Shown here piece after piece: positions 1-8,873 of a stretch of DNA of 64,000 nt. A program made the translations under genes and the position numbers. Origin of the DNA: Pontibacter roseus DSM 17521. Lineage in GTDB: Bacteria; Bacteroidota; Bacteroidia; Cytophagales; Hymenobacteraceae. The notes under the pieces were generated by a model. It had not been told where the DNA came from, did no database searches, and saw only the letters and a program-made list of their open reading frames with translations. How positions within the stretch are numbered: the first letter of the stretch is position 1; every line of letters begins with the position of its first letter. The stretch lies in assembly GCF_000373265.1 (NCBI RefSeq), contig NZ_KB890767.1:266299-330298 (forward strand), written 5' to 3'.

Positions 1-556
1 AGGTCCTGAAGTTGGCGTTGCCGTCCATCGGAGTCGTCCCGAAGAGTTCCTCCAGCCGCTTAGGGTCCAGGTTGCGCAAGGCCACGGCCATGCCGTCATC
101 GGGTAGCTTCACGGCCAGCACGGCATCCTTGAAGTCGCGCTCAGTCGCCCAGGGGAACACGTTTACCGTGGGCAGCTCGGTGGGGTCTTCCTGCATCTGC
201 ATGATGATGGAGTAGCCCTGGCTCTGGTAGTTCTGGGGGATGATGAGGTACTGCTTTTTGTAACCGATGGCGCTGAACACCACACTGTCGCCGGTGAGCA
301 CCGGCAGCGAGAAGAAACCGTACTGGTTGGTCTGGGTGCCCCGGCTTGTCTTGGGGATGAACACGTTCACACCGGCCACGCCGTACAGGCTATCGCCGAT
401 GGTCACAAAACCGGTGAGTTGCACCACCCGCTTCTGCCCCTGCGCCGCCACCTCGCCGGGTGCTCCCATCAGCAAGGCGAAGAGCACCAGCAACGGCAGC
501 ACCATACCGATACCGCGCTTGTTCTGGAGCATGAGTTGTTTCAAAATGGACTTCAT
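1..556 (-). CDS. Secreted protein with carboxypeptidase-like regulatory domain (3' end outside window)
   Basis: The frame is open from an ATG at 556 to the window edge, so only the first 185 residues are visible. The N-terminus has basic residues, then a hydrophobic stretch and an alanine-rich cleavage region ending near AAQG (residues about 10-40), a signal peptide. The next section (about 45-120) reads like the beta-sandwich CarboxypepD_reg-like domain that precedes TonB-linked proteins or stands alone in Bacteroidota: it has the GVAGVNVFIPKTSRGTQTNQYGFFS-type pattern followed by a Gly-Tyr-Lys turn. Such domains are extracytoplasmic; the role of the rest cannot be told. It is divergent from the ArsR-type gene at 631. 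Confidence 0.7.
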   Translation of the reverse strand, partial: MKSILKQLMLQNKRGIGMVLPLLVLFALLMGAPGEVAAQGQKRVVQLTGFVTIGDSLYGVAGVNVFIPKTSRGTQTNQYGFFSLPVLTGDSVVFSAIGYKKQYLIIPQNYQSQGYSIIMQMQEDPTELPTVNVFPWATERDFKDAVLAVKLPDDGMAVALRNLDPKRLEELFGTTPMDGNANFRT

Positions 557-602
557 GTAGTACAATAATACTTCATAATATTTTATTATAGCAGCTTTTG
601 GC

Positions 603-610
603 TAATTTTG
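603..610 (+). promoter_or_regulatory. Candidate -7 promoter box for the ArsR-type gene
   Basis: TAATTTTG matches the Bacteroidota -7 consensus TAnnTTTG exactly and lies 20 bases before the ATG at 631. No clear -33 TTTG is found at the usual 17-23 base spacing, so support rests on the -7 box alone. Confidence 0.4.
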
Positions 611-630
611 TTCTGACAGGCAGTTCAAAT

Positions 631-1017
631 ATGCGGCTCAAACACTTCAGTCTTTCTTTCGGGGAACAGGTTCTAAAGGCGCTGGCCGACGACTCGCGCC
701 TGCGCATCCTGAGCCTCATCCTCCGCAACAAAGAGATGTGCACCTCTGACCTGGAGCAGGTGCTGGACTTCACCCAGACCAAGACCTCCCGCCACCTGGC
801 CTACCTTCGCAACGCCGGTTTGGTGGTGCCGCGCAAGTTCGACCAGTGGGTGTACTACTCCTTAAAGGATGAGGCGGGTGATTTCGTTCAACAAATCTTC
901 ACTTACCTGGAGCGCGATGCCCTGCTGCAGAAGGACCAGGAGACCTACCGGATACTCTACTCCAACCGCGAGCTGGCCATCAACCGCATGCAGACCCGCC
1001 GCTGGACGGACGCCTGA
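631..1017 (+). CDS. ArsR family transcriptional regulator
   Basis: A 128-residue protein with the winged helix-turn-helix of the ArsR/SmtB family. The fold runs from about residue 10 (ALADDSRLRIL) through the recognition helix (TQTKTSRHLAYLRNAGLV) to the wing (VYYSL). These are dimeric DNA-binding repressors. The classical metal-binding ELCVCDL motif is absent; the equivalent helix reads EMCTSDLEQVL and keeps one Cys, so metal sensing is possible but not shown. I chose the ATG at 631 over the upstream TTG at 598 because the family begins near this point and a -7 promoter box lies in the extra stretch. The divergent gene at 1-556 is a possible target. Confidence 0.85.
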   Translation: MRLKHFSLSFGEQVLKALADDSRLRILSLILRNKEMCTSDLEQVLDFTQTKTSRHLAYLRNAGLVVPRKFDQWVYYSLKDEAGDFVQQIFTYLERDALLQKDQETYRILYSNRELAINRMQTRRWTDA

Positions 1018-1152
1018 GGTTAGACACAGGTATAGCCCAATGGTTTAAACAGCGGTATAGGCCTTTTAGTATAGAATGCCGCTCCGCTTAACATAAAATA
1101 ATTTAAAACATCCGCCCCTCCAACCCGTTTCTCTTTAGCTGAAGACCTACTT

Positions 1153-1854
1153 ATGAAGCCATACACACACCTCTTCTTTGACCTCGACCACACCCTTTGG
1201 GATTTTGAGAAAAACTCAGAAGAGACCCTCTATACCTTGTTCCAGGAGTTCAACCTGGCTGCCTTCGGAAAGTTCGACTGCGATTCTTTCTACAAGAAGT
1301 ACAGGTTCGTGAACACACGCCTCTGGGACCTCTACAACAAAGGCAAAATAGACCAGAAGGAGTTGCGGGAGAGTCGCTTCGTGAAGACGCTGACCGGGCT
1401 GGGACTGGAGGCGCACGAGGTGCCGGCCGGCCTGTCAGAGGCCTATACAGACCTGTGCCCTACCAAAACCGCCGTGTTTCCCTATACCTTCGAGGTACTC
1501 GACTACCTCCGGTCCAAATATGAGCTCCACATCATCACGAACGGTTTCCGGGACGTGCAGCACATCAAGATGAGCGGCTCTAACCTGACGAATTACTTCA
1601 AAGAGGTCATCACATCGGAGTGCTGCGGGTACAAGAAGCCCGACAAGCGCATATTCGAGCACGCCTTGGAGCGCACCAAGGTACGGCCAAATGATTGTCT
1701 GATGATTGGCGACAACCTGGAGTGCGACATAGAGGGCGCCCGCGAGGCAGGTATAGACCAGGTGTTCTTCAACCCCGAGAAGACGAAGAGCCGGCTCAAC
1801 CCCAAGCCCACCTACCACATCCACTGCCTGAGCGAGCTGCAGGCCATCCTGTAG
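1153..1854 (+). CDS. yjjG: YjjG family noncanonical pyrimidine nucleotidase (HAD superfamily)
   Basis: A 233-residue HAD hydrolase that removes phosphate from nucleoside monophosphates, with a house-cleaning role against damaged pyrimidines in the best-known members. All HAD motifs are present: DLDHT (nucleophile D10, acid/base D12), TNG (about 129-131), the lysine of KKPDKRIF (about 161-168) and GDNLECD (acidic D187 and D192). The helical cap lies between motifs I and II as in YjjG. Length and motif spacing fit the family. Start is the ATG at 1153. It stands alone, between the ArsR-type gene and the dehydrogenase at 1979. Confidence 0.85.
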   Translation: MKPYTHLFFDLDHTLWDFEKNSEETLYTLFQEFNLAAFGKFDCDSFYKKYRFVNTRLWDLYNKGKIDQKELRESRFVKTLTGLGLEAHEVPAGLSEAYTDLCPTKTAVFPYTFEVLDYLRSKYELHIITNGFRDVQHIKMSGSNLTNYFKEVITSECCGYKKPDKRIFEHALERTKVRPNDCLMIGDNLECDIEGAREAGIDQVFFNPEKTKSRLNPKPTYHIHCLSELQAIL

Positions 1855-1908
1855 CCCTCCTTCGCAAAGCTATACCTGCCACAGGCCGGAAAATAAAATA
1901 ATTCGCCT

Positions 1909-1916
1909 TACCTTTG
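1909..1916 (+). promoter_or_regulatory. Candidate -7 promoter box upstream of pruA
   Basis: TACCTTTG matches TAnnTTTG and lies about 62 bases before the ATG at 1979. A -33 element is not clear. Confidence 0.4.
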
Positions 1917-1978
1917 TACAGGTGGCCGCCCAGGCAGCCACGCAATGTCTTAATTCTGAATCTGTAAACTAGAAAAAG

Positions 1979-3613
1979 ATGGCAACCGGATTTTTTAAAG
2001 TACCCACTCCCATAAACGAGCCTGTGAAATCCTACGCGCCGGGCTCACCGGAGCGCGAAGAACTGCAGCGCACCTACAAAGAACTCAAGTCGCAGGAGAT
2101 TGATGTGCCTATGTACATCGGCGGCGACAAGGTATACACTGACAGTAAGAAGCCGATGCTGCAGCCGCACGACCACCAGCACATCCTGGGGCACTTCAGC
2201 GAAGGTGATTCGTCCCACGTGGAACAGGCCATCAACGCGGCCCTGGCGGCTCGTGAAGACTGGGCGAACATGGGCTGGGAGCACCGCCTCAGCATTTTCT
2301 TGAAGGCTGCTGAACTGCTGGCCGGACCGTGGAGAGCGCGTATGAACGCGGCCACCATGCTGGGCCAGTCCAAGAACGCCTACCAGGCTGAGATTGACTC
2401 TGCTTGCGAGCTTATTGACTTCCTGCGCTTCAACGCACAGTATGCCACTGAAATCTACCAGATGCAGCCGGAGTCCTCTCCGGGTGTATGGAACCGCATG
2501 GAGCACCGTCCGCTGGAGGGCTTCGTGTTCGCGCTGACGCCGTTCAACTTCACCGCCATCGCCGGTAACCTGCCTGCTTCTGTGGCCATGATGGGCAACG
2601 TAGTGGTGTGGAAGCCAGCCAACACCCAGATTTATGCCGCCCAGATGATTATGGAGCTGTTCCGCGAAGCCGGTCTTCCGGACGGTGTCATCAACCTGGT
2701 GTATGTGGACGGTCCTACGGCTGGCGACGTCATCTTCAAGCACGCTGATTTCGCCGGTATCCATTTCACAGGCAGCACGGGCGTATTCCAACACATTTGG
2801 AGAACCATTGGCGAGAACATCCACAAGTACAAGACGTACCCACGCATCGTAGGTGAGACAGGTGGCAAGGACTTTATCATGGTGCACCGCTCCGCTGACG
2901 CGAAGCAGGTGGCAACTGGTATCGTGCGTGGTGCCTTTGAGTACCAGGGCCAGAAATGCTCCGCCGCTTCACGCGCCTACGTGCCAAGCAACCTGTGGGA
3001 GGACGTGAAGCAGTACGTGATAGAAGACCTGAAATCCTTCAAGATGGGTCCTCCGGAGGATTTCTCCAACTTCATCAACGCCGTGATTGACGAGAAGTCC
3101 TTTGACAAGATTGCCCGCTACATCGACAACGCCAAGGAAAGCAACCAGGTGGAAATCATTGCAGGCGGCAACTACGACAAGTCGAAGGGCTTCTTCGTGG
3201 AGCCGACGGTGCTGCTGTCGCACAACCCGCAGTACATCACCATGTGCGAGGAAATCTTCGGGCCGGTTATCTCCATCTACGTGTATGACGAGAACAACTA
3301 CGAGGAGACGCTCGAGCTAGTGAACTCTACTTCGCCATACGCCCTGACAGGCGCCATCTTCGGACGCGACCGCTATGCCGTGGAGCAGGCTACGAAGAAG
3401 CTGAGCGACGCAGCCGGCAACTTCTACATCAACGACAAGCCGACGGGCGCCGTGGTAGGCCAGCAGCCATTCGGTGGCTCACGCGCCTCCGGCACCAACG
3501 ACAAGGCCGGGTCTATGCTCAACCTGCTGCGTTGGGTGTCAGCCCGTTCTATCAAGGAAACGTTCGTGTCGCCGGTCGATTACCGCTACCCGTTCCTGGG
3601 CGAGAATAAATAA
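1979..3613 (+). CDS. pruA: L-glutamate gamma-semialdehyde dehydrogenase (1-pyrroline-5-carboxylate dehydrogenase)
   Basis: A 544-residue aldehyde dehydrogenase that oxidises glutamate semialdehyde (from proline or ornithine) to glutamate with NAD+. The sequence shows the Rossmann TGS loop (FTGSTGVF), the general-base glutamate in GETGGKDF (about E293) and the catalytic cysteine in GQKCSAASR (about C327). The length and the N-terminal extension match the stand-alone eukaryote-like P5CDH type rather than a PutA fusion. No proline dehydrogenase lies beside it. The stop codon TAA shares its last base with an AGGTATAG motif (3613-3620), and a terminator follows. Confidence 0.93.
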   Translation: MATGFFKVPTPINEPVKSYAPGSPEREELQRTYKELKSQEIDVPMYIGGDKVYTDSKKPMLQPHDHQHILGHFSEGDSSHVEQAINAALAAREDWANMGWEHRLSIFLKAAELLAGPWRARMNAATMLGQSKNAYQAEIDSACELIDFLRFNAQYATEIYQMQPESSPGVWNRMEHRPLEGFVFALTPFNFTAIAGNLPASVAMMGNVVVWKPANTQIYAAQMIMELFREAGLPDGVINLVYVDGPTAGDVIFKHADFAGIHFTGSTGVFQHIWRTIGENIHKYKTYPRIVGETGGKDFIMVHRSADAKQVATGIVRGAFEYQGQKCSAASRAYVPSNLWEDVKQYVIEDLKSFKMGPPEDFSNFINAVIDEKSFDKIARYIDNAKESNQVEIIAGGNYDKSKGFFVEPTVLLSHNPQYITMCEEIFGPVISIYVYDENNYEETLELVNSTSPYALTGAIFGRDRYAVEQATKKLSDAAGNFYINDKPTGAVVGQQPFGGSRASGTNDKAGSMLNLLRWVSARSIKETFVSPVDYRYPFLGENK

Positions 3614-3636
3614 GGTATAGTCCTACCTTTACTACC

Positions 3637-3668
3637 AAGCCGCCATGTTCAAAAGAGCATGGCGGCTT
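3637..3668 (+). terminator. Terminator hairpin after pruA
   Basis: An 11-base perfect inverted repeat (arms 3637-3647 and 3658-3668) with a 10-base loop, 24 bases after the pruA stop. Only a short T run follows, so its strength is uncertain. Confidence 0.6.
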
Positions 3669-3841
3669 TGCGTTATACGGGCAACAGGTGTTTAAACACA
3701 CATTCTGCTATACCTGGTCCCGCTGCTCCTGTCAGCGGTCGCCGTTGCGGTCCTGAGTGCAAAACAGTATGGGTTTATAAAAAGCCACTCTGCCTCTATT
3801 TCAGCGCAATTTTAGCCCCTGTTTTACATTGGAAATAGTCT

Positions 3842-3872
3842 TTTGATTGTTGGTCGTTTATACCTAATTTTG
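3842..3872 (+). promoter_or_regulatory. Promoter of the nuo operon
   Basis: TTTG at 3842-3845 is followed after 19 bases by TAATTTTG at 3865-3872, a full match to the Bacteroidota -33/-7 consensus. It predicts a short leader of about 25 bases before the nuoA ATG at 3904. Confidence 0.7.
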
Positions 3873-3903
3873 CTCCCAAATTTCAAGAAAGCATTACAGC
3901 AAT

Positions 3904-4278
3904 ATGGAAACTACTGGGAATCAGTATCTACCGTCGGATTACCTGCCTATACTCATACAATTTGCGGCTGCGATTGGCTTTGTCATATTCGCCTTGGTGG
4001 TGACGCACTTGCTGGGCCCCAAGAGAAAAAGCGAGGTAAAGGACAACGCCTGGGAAAGTGGGGTGGAGTCAGTGGGAGACGCTCGTACGCCTATCTCCTA
4101 CAGATACTTCTTGACAGCTATCCTTTTTGTCCTATTCGACATCGAGATTATCTTCCTATACCCTTGGGCGGTGAACTTCCGTGAGTTTGGTCTGGAGGGC
4201 TTCCTGCCGATGCTCTTGTTCCTGGGAGTACTGCTGACCGGTTTCTTCTACGAGATAAAGAAAGGCATCCTGAAGTAG
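3904..4278 (+). CDS. nuoA: NADH-quinone oxidoreductase subunit A
   Basis: A 124-residue membrane protein of the complex I proton-pumping arm. Three hydrophobic helices are visible (about 15-38, 67-88, 97-118), and the conserved loop with ESGVESVGDAR and the FDIE acidic motif lie between helices 1 and 2 and within helix 2. It is first in the nuo cluster and follows a good promoter. Confidence 0.93.
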   Translation: METTGNQYLPSDYLPILIQFAAAIGFVIFALVVTHLLGPKRKSEVKDNAWESGVESVGDARTPISYRYFLTAILFVLFDIEIIFLYPWAVNFREFGLEGFLPMLLFLGVLLTGFFYEIKKGILK

Positions 4279-4358
4279 GCACGGTGCATTAAACTTTTAG
4301 TGCAAATCCGGTGTTCCTGCTAGGAACATGACCGACAAAAAATTACAATTCTTGAGAC

Positions 4359-4913
4359 ATGAGTGATACAAATAAAGATATAACAATGGGTGAGGCGCCG
4401 GAAGGCTACTCAGGTGCTGGTTTCTTCGCTACTTCATTTGAGAAAGTGATTGGCCTGGCCCGCGCGAATTCGCTGTGGCCTTTGCCTTTTGCTACTTCCT
4501 GCTGTGGTATCGAGTTCATGGCCACCATGGGTTCCACTTACGACATCTCCCGCTTTGGCTCGGAGCGCCCCAGCTTCTCGCCACGCCAGGCAGACATCCT
4601 GCTGGTGATGGGCACCATCGCCAAGAAAATGGGCCCGGTGGTGAAGCAGGTATACGAGCAGATGGCAGAGCCGAAATGGGTGGTGGCCGTGGGTGCCTGC
4701 GCTACGTCAGGCGGCATCTTTGACACCTACTCTGTGCTACAGGGCATAGATCGCGTGGTGCCGGTAGACGTGTACGTGCCGGGCTGCCCGCCTCGTCCGG
4801 AGCAGATTCTGGATGGGCTGATGCGCGTGCAGGACCTGGCTAAGAACGAATCGCTTCGCCGCCGCCACTCACCAGAATACCAGGCGCTTTTGGCCTCTTA
4901 CAACATTAAATAA
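4359..4913 (+). CDS. nuoB: NADH-quinone oxidoreductase subunit B
   Basis: A 184-residue peripheral subunit that carries cluster N2, the last iron-sulfur centre before quinone. The ligands are visible as the tandem Cys pair C48-C49 in TSCCGIEF, a Cys in GACATSGG and one in PGCPPRPE. Five bases separate it from nuoC. Confidence 0.95.
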   Translation: MSDTNKDITMGEAPEGYSGAGFFATSFEKVIGLARANSLWPLPFATSCCGIEFMATMGSTYDISRFGSERPSFSPRQADILLVMGTIAKKMGPVVKQVYEQMAEPKWVVAVGACATSGGIFDTYSVLQGIDRVVPVDVYVPGCPPRPEQILDGLMRVQDLAKNESLRRRHSPEYQALLASYNIK

Positions 4914-4918
4914 GCATC

Positions 4919-5425
4919 ATGGAGCTTACGAACGAAAACGTACTTGGTAAACTGATAGCGCAGTTTGGGGAAGAGAACATCTTTGATGCCTATGACCCGG
5001 ATGGCATCATGACCTTCACGACTACCCGTGAGAACATCATTGCGCTGATCCAATACCTGTATGACGACAAAGACCTGCAGGTACAGTTCCTGACCACCAT
5101 GGCAGGCGTCCACTTCCCTGACCATAAAGACAAAGAACTGTGTATGATGTACCAGTTGCACAGTCTGCGTCACAATTACCGGCTGCGCATTAAAGTGTTC
5201 ATCCCAAGCAAGGACCCGGTACTGCCGACCCTGACCAACATCTATGCGGCTGCCAACTGGATGGAGCGGGAGGCTTATGACTTTTACGGTTTTATCTTCA
5301 CCGGCCACCCGAACCTGACGCGAATCCTCAACATCGAGGAGATGGAATACCACCCGATGCTCAAGCAGTATCCGCTGGAAGATTTGACGAGGGAAGACAA
5401 GATAGACACGTTTTTCGGACGTTAA
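4919..5425 (+). CDS. nuoC: NADH-quinone oxidoreductase subunit C
   Basis: A 168-residue peripheral-arm subunit (30 kDa family). The signature region about WMEREAYDFYGFIFTGHP is present, followed by the usual short C-terminus ending in a LTREDK section. NuoC and NuoD are separate genes here, unlike the fused NuoCD of enterobacteria. Confidence 0.93.
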   Translation: MELTNENVLGKLIAQFGEENIFDAYDPDGIMTFTTTRENIIALIQYLYDDKDLQVQFLTTMAGVHFPDHKDKELCMMYQLHSLRHNYRLRIKVFIPSKDPVLPTLTNIYAAANWMEREAYDFYGFIFTGHPNLTRILNIEEMEYHPMLKQYPLEDLTREDKIDTFFGR

Positions 5426-5475
5426 GCCAGTTTTTGCCCCGGCTATACCTGGGGCGCCTTTAAGAAAAGCATACT

Positions 5476-6726
5476 ATGGCTACTGATAAAAAAACAGCTG
5501 AGGTCGACCAGTTACAGGAGTTCCGGGATAACCTCGACCTGAAACTGCAGGACCCCAAGAACCAGAACCTGACGACCCTGAACCTGGGTCCGACGCACCC
5601 GGCGACGCATGGTATCTTCCAGAACATCCTGCAGATGGACGGAGAGATTATCATGGACGCCGTGCCGACGATTGGGTACATACACCGCGCCTTCGAGAAG
5701 ATTGCGGAGCGCAGGCCGTTCTACCAAATCACACCGCTCACGGACCGCATGAACTACTGTTCGTCCCCCATCAACAACATGGGGTACCACATGACGGTAG
5801 AGAAGCTCCTGGGCATTGACATACCCAAGCGCGCGCAGTACATCCGAGTCATCATGATGGAGCTGGCCCGTATTTCCGACCACCTGATTTGTAACTCCAT
5901 CCTGGGTGTGGACTCCGGCGCTTTCACCGGCTTCCTGTACGTGATGCAGGAGCGCGAGCACATCTACGACATCTATGAGGAGGTATGCGGTGCTCGTCTG
6001 ACCACTAATATGGGCCGCATCGGGGGCATGGAACGCGACCTTTCTCCGAAAGCCTTGCACCTGATTGGCGAGTTCCTCAAGCGCTTCCCGAAAGTATGGG
6101 CGGAGTTCGAGAAGATGCTGACACGCAACCGTATCTTCATCGACCGTACGGTGGGTGTGGGTGCCATTTCGGCCGAACGTGCGTTGAGCTACGGCTTCAC
6201 AGGCCCTAACCTGCGTGCCACCGGTGTGGACTACGACGTGCGCGTGATGAACCCTTACTCTTCTTACGACGATTTCGAGTTCGAAATTCCGGTGGGTGCC
6301 AAAGGTGATACCTACGACCGTTACCTGGTGCGCAACGAAGAGGTATGGCAGAGCTTGAAAATCATTGAGCAGGCTTACAAAAACCTGCCGGAGGGCTCCT
6401 ACCACGCCGATGCGCCGCATTACTACCTACCGCCAAAGCAGGAGGTATACCGCAGCATGGAAGCCCTTATCTATCACTTCAAGATTGTGATGGGTGAGAT
6501 TAACGCTCCGAAAGGTGAGGTATACCACAGCGTGGAAGGCGGCAACGGCGAGCTTGGTTTCTACCTGATAAGCGACGGCGGCAGAACGCCATACCGCCTG
6601 CACTTCAGGAGGCCATGCTTCATCTACTATCAGGCGTACACGGAGATGATTAAAGGTGGACAGTTGGCCGACGCCATCCTGACCCTGAGTAGCCTCAACG
6701 TGATTGCCGGCGAACTGGACGCATAA
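5476..6726 (+). CDS. nuoD: NADH-quinone oxidoreductase subunit D
   Basis: A 416-residue subunit (49 kDa family, related to NiFe-hydrogenase large subunits) that forms the quinone site with NuoB. The GPTHPATHG motif near residue 38 holds the conserved quinone-site histidine, and the family C-terminus ([23 protein letters not shown], ending at LDA) is intact. Start is the ATG at 5476. Confidence 0.95.
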   Translation: MATDKKTAEVDQLQEFRDNLDLKLQDPKNQNLTTLNLGPTHPATHGIFQNILQMDGEIIMDAVPTIGYIHRAFEKIAERRPFYQITPLTDRMNYCSSPINNMGYHMTVEKLLGIDIPKRAQYIRVIMMELARISDHLICNSILGVDSGAFTGFLYVMQEREHIYDIYEEVCGARLTTNMGRIGGMERDLSPKALHLIGEFLKRFPKVWAEFEKMLTRNRIFIDRTVGVGAISAERALSYGFTGPNLRATGVDYDVRVMNPYSSYDDFEFEIPVGAKGDTYDRYLVRNEEVWQSLKIIEQAYKNLPEGSYHADAPHYYLPPKQEVYRSMEALIYHFKIVMGEINAPKGEVYHSVEGGNGELGFYLISDGGRTPYRLHFRRPCFIYYQAYTEMIKGGQLADAILTLSSLNVIAGELDA

Positions 6727-6781
6727 TACATTATTCTATATATCATCTAACACCGGCCCTTGGCTGGTGCTATTCAAAGAG

Positions 6782-7315
6782 ATGGCAGAGATTAAAAACG
6801 AAGTGAAGTTTTCTGATAAGGCACTTGCTGAGATTCAGCGCTACATCAGCCATTACCCGGAAGGACGCCAGAAATCGGCCCTGCTCCCAGCCCTGCACAT
6901 AGCGCAGGCGGAGAACGGAGGCTGGGTAAGCCCGGAGGTGATGGACAAGGTTGCCGAAATCCTGAACATACAGCCTATCGAGGTATATGAAGTGGCTACT
7001 TTCTATACCATGTTCAACCTGAAGCCAGTGGGCAAGCACGTGCTGGAGGTATGCCGTACAGGCCCTTGCTGCCTGCGTGGCGCTGACCAGATGATTGAGA
7101 CGCTCAAGCAGAAGCTCAACATCCAGGAAGGCGAAACTACTGCCGACGGCATGTTCACCCTGAAGCCGGTGGAATGCCTTGCCTCGTGCGGAACAGGCCC
7201 GATGCTGCAGGTGCGCGAAACCTACTACGAGAACATCGACAGCGAGGAGGCTGTGGACCGGTTCCTGGAGATGATGCGCAACAAAGAGCCCGAGACGCCG
7301 GAGTGGGCGAAATAG
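6782..7315 (+). CDS. nuoE: NADH-quinone oxidoreductase subunit E
   Basis: A 177-residue thioredoxin-fold subunit carrying the [2Fe-2S] cluster N1a. The ligands are C91 and C96 (CRTGPC) and C132 and C136 (CLASC). I use the ATG at 6782 because the family begins just before a KFSDKAL-type helix; the upstream reading frame adds an unrelated stretch. A 151-base gap with no clear signal separates it from nuoF. Confidence 0.93.
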   Translation: MAEIKNEVKFSDKALAEIQRYISHYPEGRQKSALLPALHIAQAENGGWVSPEVMDKVAEILNIQPIEVYEVATFYTMFNLKPVGKHVLEVCRTGPCCLRGADQMIETLKQKLNIQEGETTADGMFTLKPVECLASCGTGPMLQVRETYYENIDSEEAVDRFLEMMRNKEPETPEWAK

Positions 7316-7466
7316 TTATCAGGACTCTGTGACAAAAGACTGTTGCACACAAGACCAATCAAACGCTAGGTATATAAGTCTCTATCTTCTGTCAAAAATC
7401 CTTCGTCAAACCTAAAACCAGGCAGCGTGCCCTGAAAGCGGCTGCCCAGCTATACATCCTACTATC

Positions 7467-8813
7467 ATGGGACTCAAGATATTAACCGAACATATAAACG
7501 TACCAGGCATCGAAACCCTGGAGGTATATCGTAAGCACGGTGGCTACCGCTCTGTGGAGAAAGCGCTGAAGACGATGACTCCGGAAGAGGTGGTGGAAGA
7601 AGTGAAGACATCTGGCCTGCGTGGTCGTGGTGGTGCCGGCTTCCCTGCTGGTATGAAGTGGAGCTTCCTGGCCAAGCCGGAAGGCGTTCCGCGTTATCTG
7701 GTGTGCAACGCCGATGAATCGGAGCCGGGCACTTTCAAGGACCGCGTGTTCATGGAAAAGAACCCGCACGCCTTGATTGAAGGTATGATTACCTCCAGCT
7801 ATGCCCTGGGTGCGCATACCTCCTATATCTACATCCGCGGCGAGTTGTTGTTCATCCTCCGCATCCTAGAAAAAGCGATAGCGGAAGCATACGCGGCTGG
7901 TTTGCTAGGCAAAAACATACTAGGCTCAGGCTACGACCTGGACCTGCATGTGGCTCCGGGTGGAGGTGCCTACATCTGTGGTGAGGAAACTGCCCTGCTG
8001 GAGTCACTGGAGGGCAAGCGTGGTAACCCACGCAACAAGCCGCCGTTCCCGGCTGTGAAAGGCCTTTTCGCCTCTCCTACCGTGGTGAATAACGTGGAGA
8101 CCATCGCTTCTGTGCCGTGGATTGTGAACAATACCGGCGCGGAATATGCCAAAATAGGTATAGGCCGAAGCACAGGCACCAAACTGATTTCTGCCAGCGG
8201 TAACATCAACCGTCCGGGCGTGTACGAAATCGAACTGGGTGTACCGGTAGAGGAATTCATCTACTCAGACGAGTATTGTGGCGGCATCTGGAAAGGCAAA
8301 GAGCTGAAGGCCGTGGTGCCGGGAGGTTCTTCTGTTCCGATTCTCCCAAAAGACCTGATTTTGAAAACGGCTGCCGGCGAGCAGCGCCTGATGACGTACG
8401 AATCGCTGTCGGACGGTGGTTTTGTGAGCGGCTCCATGCTGGGCTCCGGTGCCTTCATTGTGTTTGATGAGGACCAGTGCATCGTGCGAAACACGTGGAA
8501 CTATGCACGCTTCTACCACCATGAGTCGTGCGGCCAGTGCAGCCCATGCCGTGAAGGCACAGGCTGGATGGAAAAGGTGCTGCACCGCATTGAGTACGGC
8601 CATGGCCATCAGCAGGACATCGACCTGCTGGTAAGCGTTGCCAAGCAGATTGAAGGAAACACCATATGCCCGCTTGGTGATGCAGCGGCCTGGCCAGTAG
8701 CCAGTGCCATCCGTCACTTCCGTGAGGAGTTCGAGTGGCACATCAAGCACCCACAGGAGGCAACCGCCCCAGGTGCTGTGTACAGAGGCCAGTTAGCAGC
8801 TGCGCTGGCATAA
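7467..8813 (+). CDS. nuoF: NADH-quinone oxidoreductase subunit F
   Basis: A 448-residue flavoprotein that takes the hydride from NADH onto FMN and passes electrons to cluster N3. Seen are the glycine-rich GRGGAGFPAG motif (about 53-62), the FMN-binding CNADESEPGTFKDR region (about 80-93) and the N3 ligands C355, C358 and C361 in CGQCSPC plus C401 in ICPLGD. Confidence 0.96.
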   Translation: MGLKILTEHINVPGIETLEVYRKHGGYRSVEKALKTMTPEEVVEEVKTSGLRGRGGAGFPAGMKWSFLAKPEGVPRYLVCNADESEPGTFKDRVFMEKNPHALIEGMITSSYALGAHTSYIYIRGELLFILRILEKAIAEAYAAGLLGKNILGSGYDLDLHVAPGGGAYICGEETALLESLEGKRGNPRNKPPFPAVKGLFASPTVVNNVETIASVPWIVNNTGAEYAKIGIGRSTGTKLISASGNINRPGVYEIELGVPVEEFIYSDEYCGGIWKGKELKAVVPGGSSVPILPKDLILKTAAGEQRLMTYESLSDGGFVSGSMLGSGAFIVFDEDQCIVRNTWNYARFYHHESCGQCSPCREGTGWMEKVLHRIEYGHGHQQDIDLLVSVAKQIEGNTICPLGDAAAWPVASAIRHFREEFEWHIKHPQEATAPGAVYRGQLAAALA

Positions 8814-8873
8814 ATCAATAGTTCAATAACTGCCTGCTATACCTTGGGCAGCAGGCTTTGCATAAAAAACGAG

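Noticed and set aside
267..560. 97-codon plus-strand frame at the window start
   Set aside because: It is antisense to the cut-off secreted protein gene on the minus strand, which has a good signal peptide and domain.
2045..2887. 280-codon minus-strand frame opposite pruA
   Set aside because: An antisense shadow of a highly conserved enzyme gene, without recognisable features.
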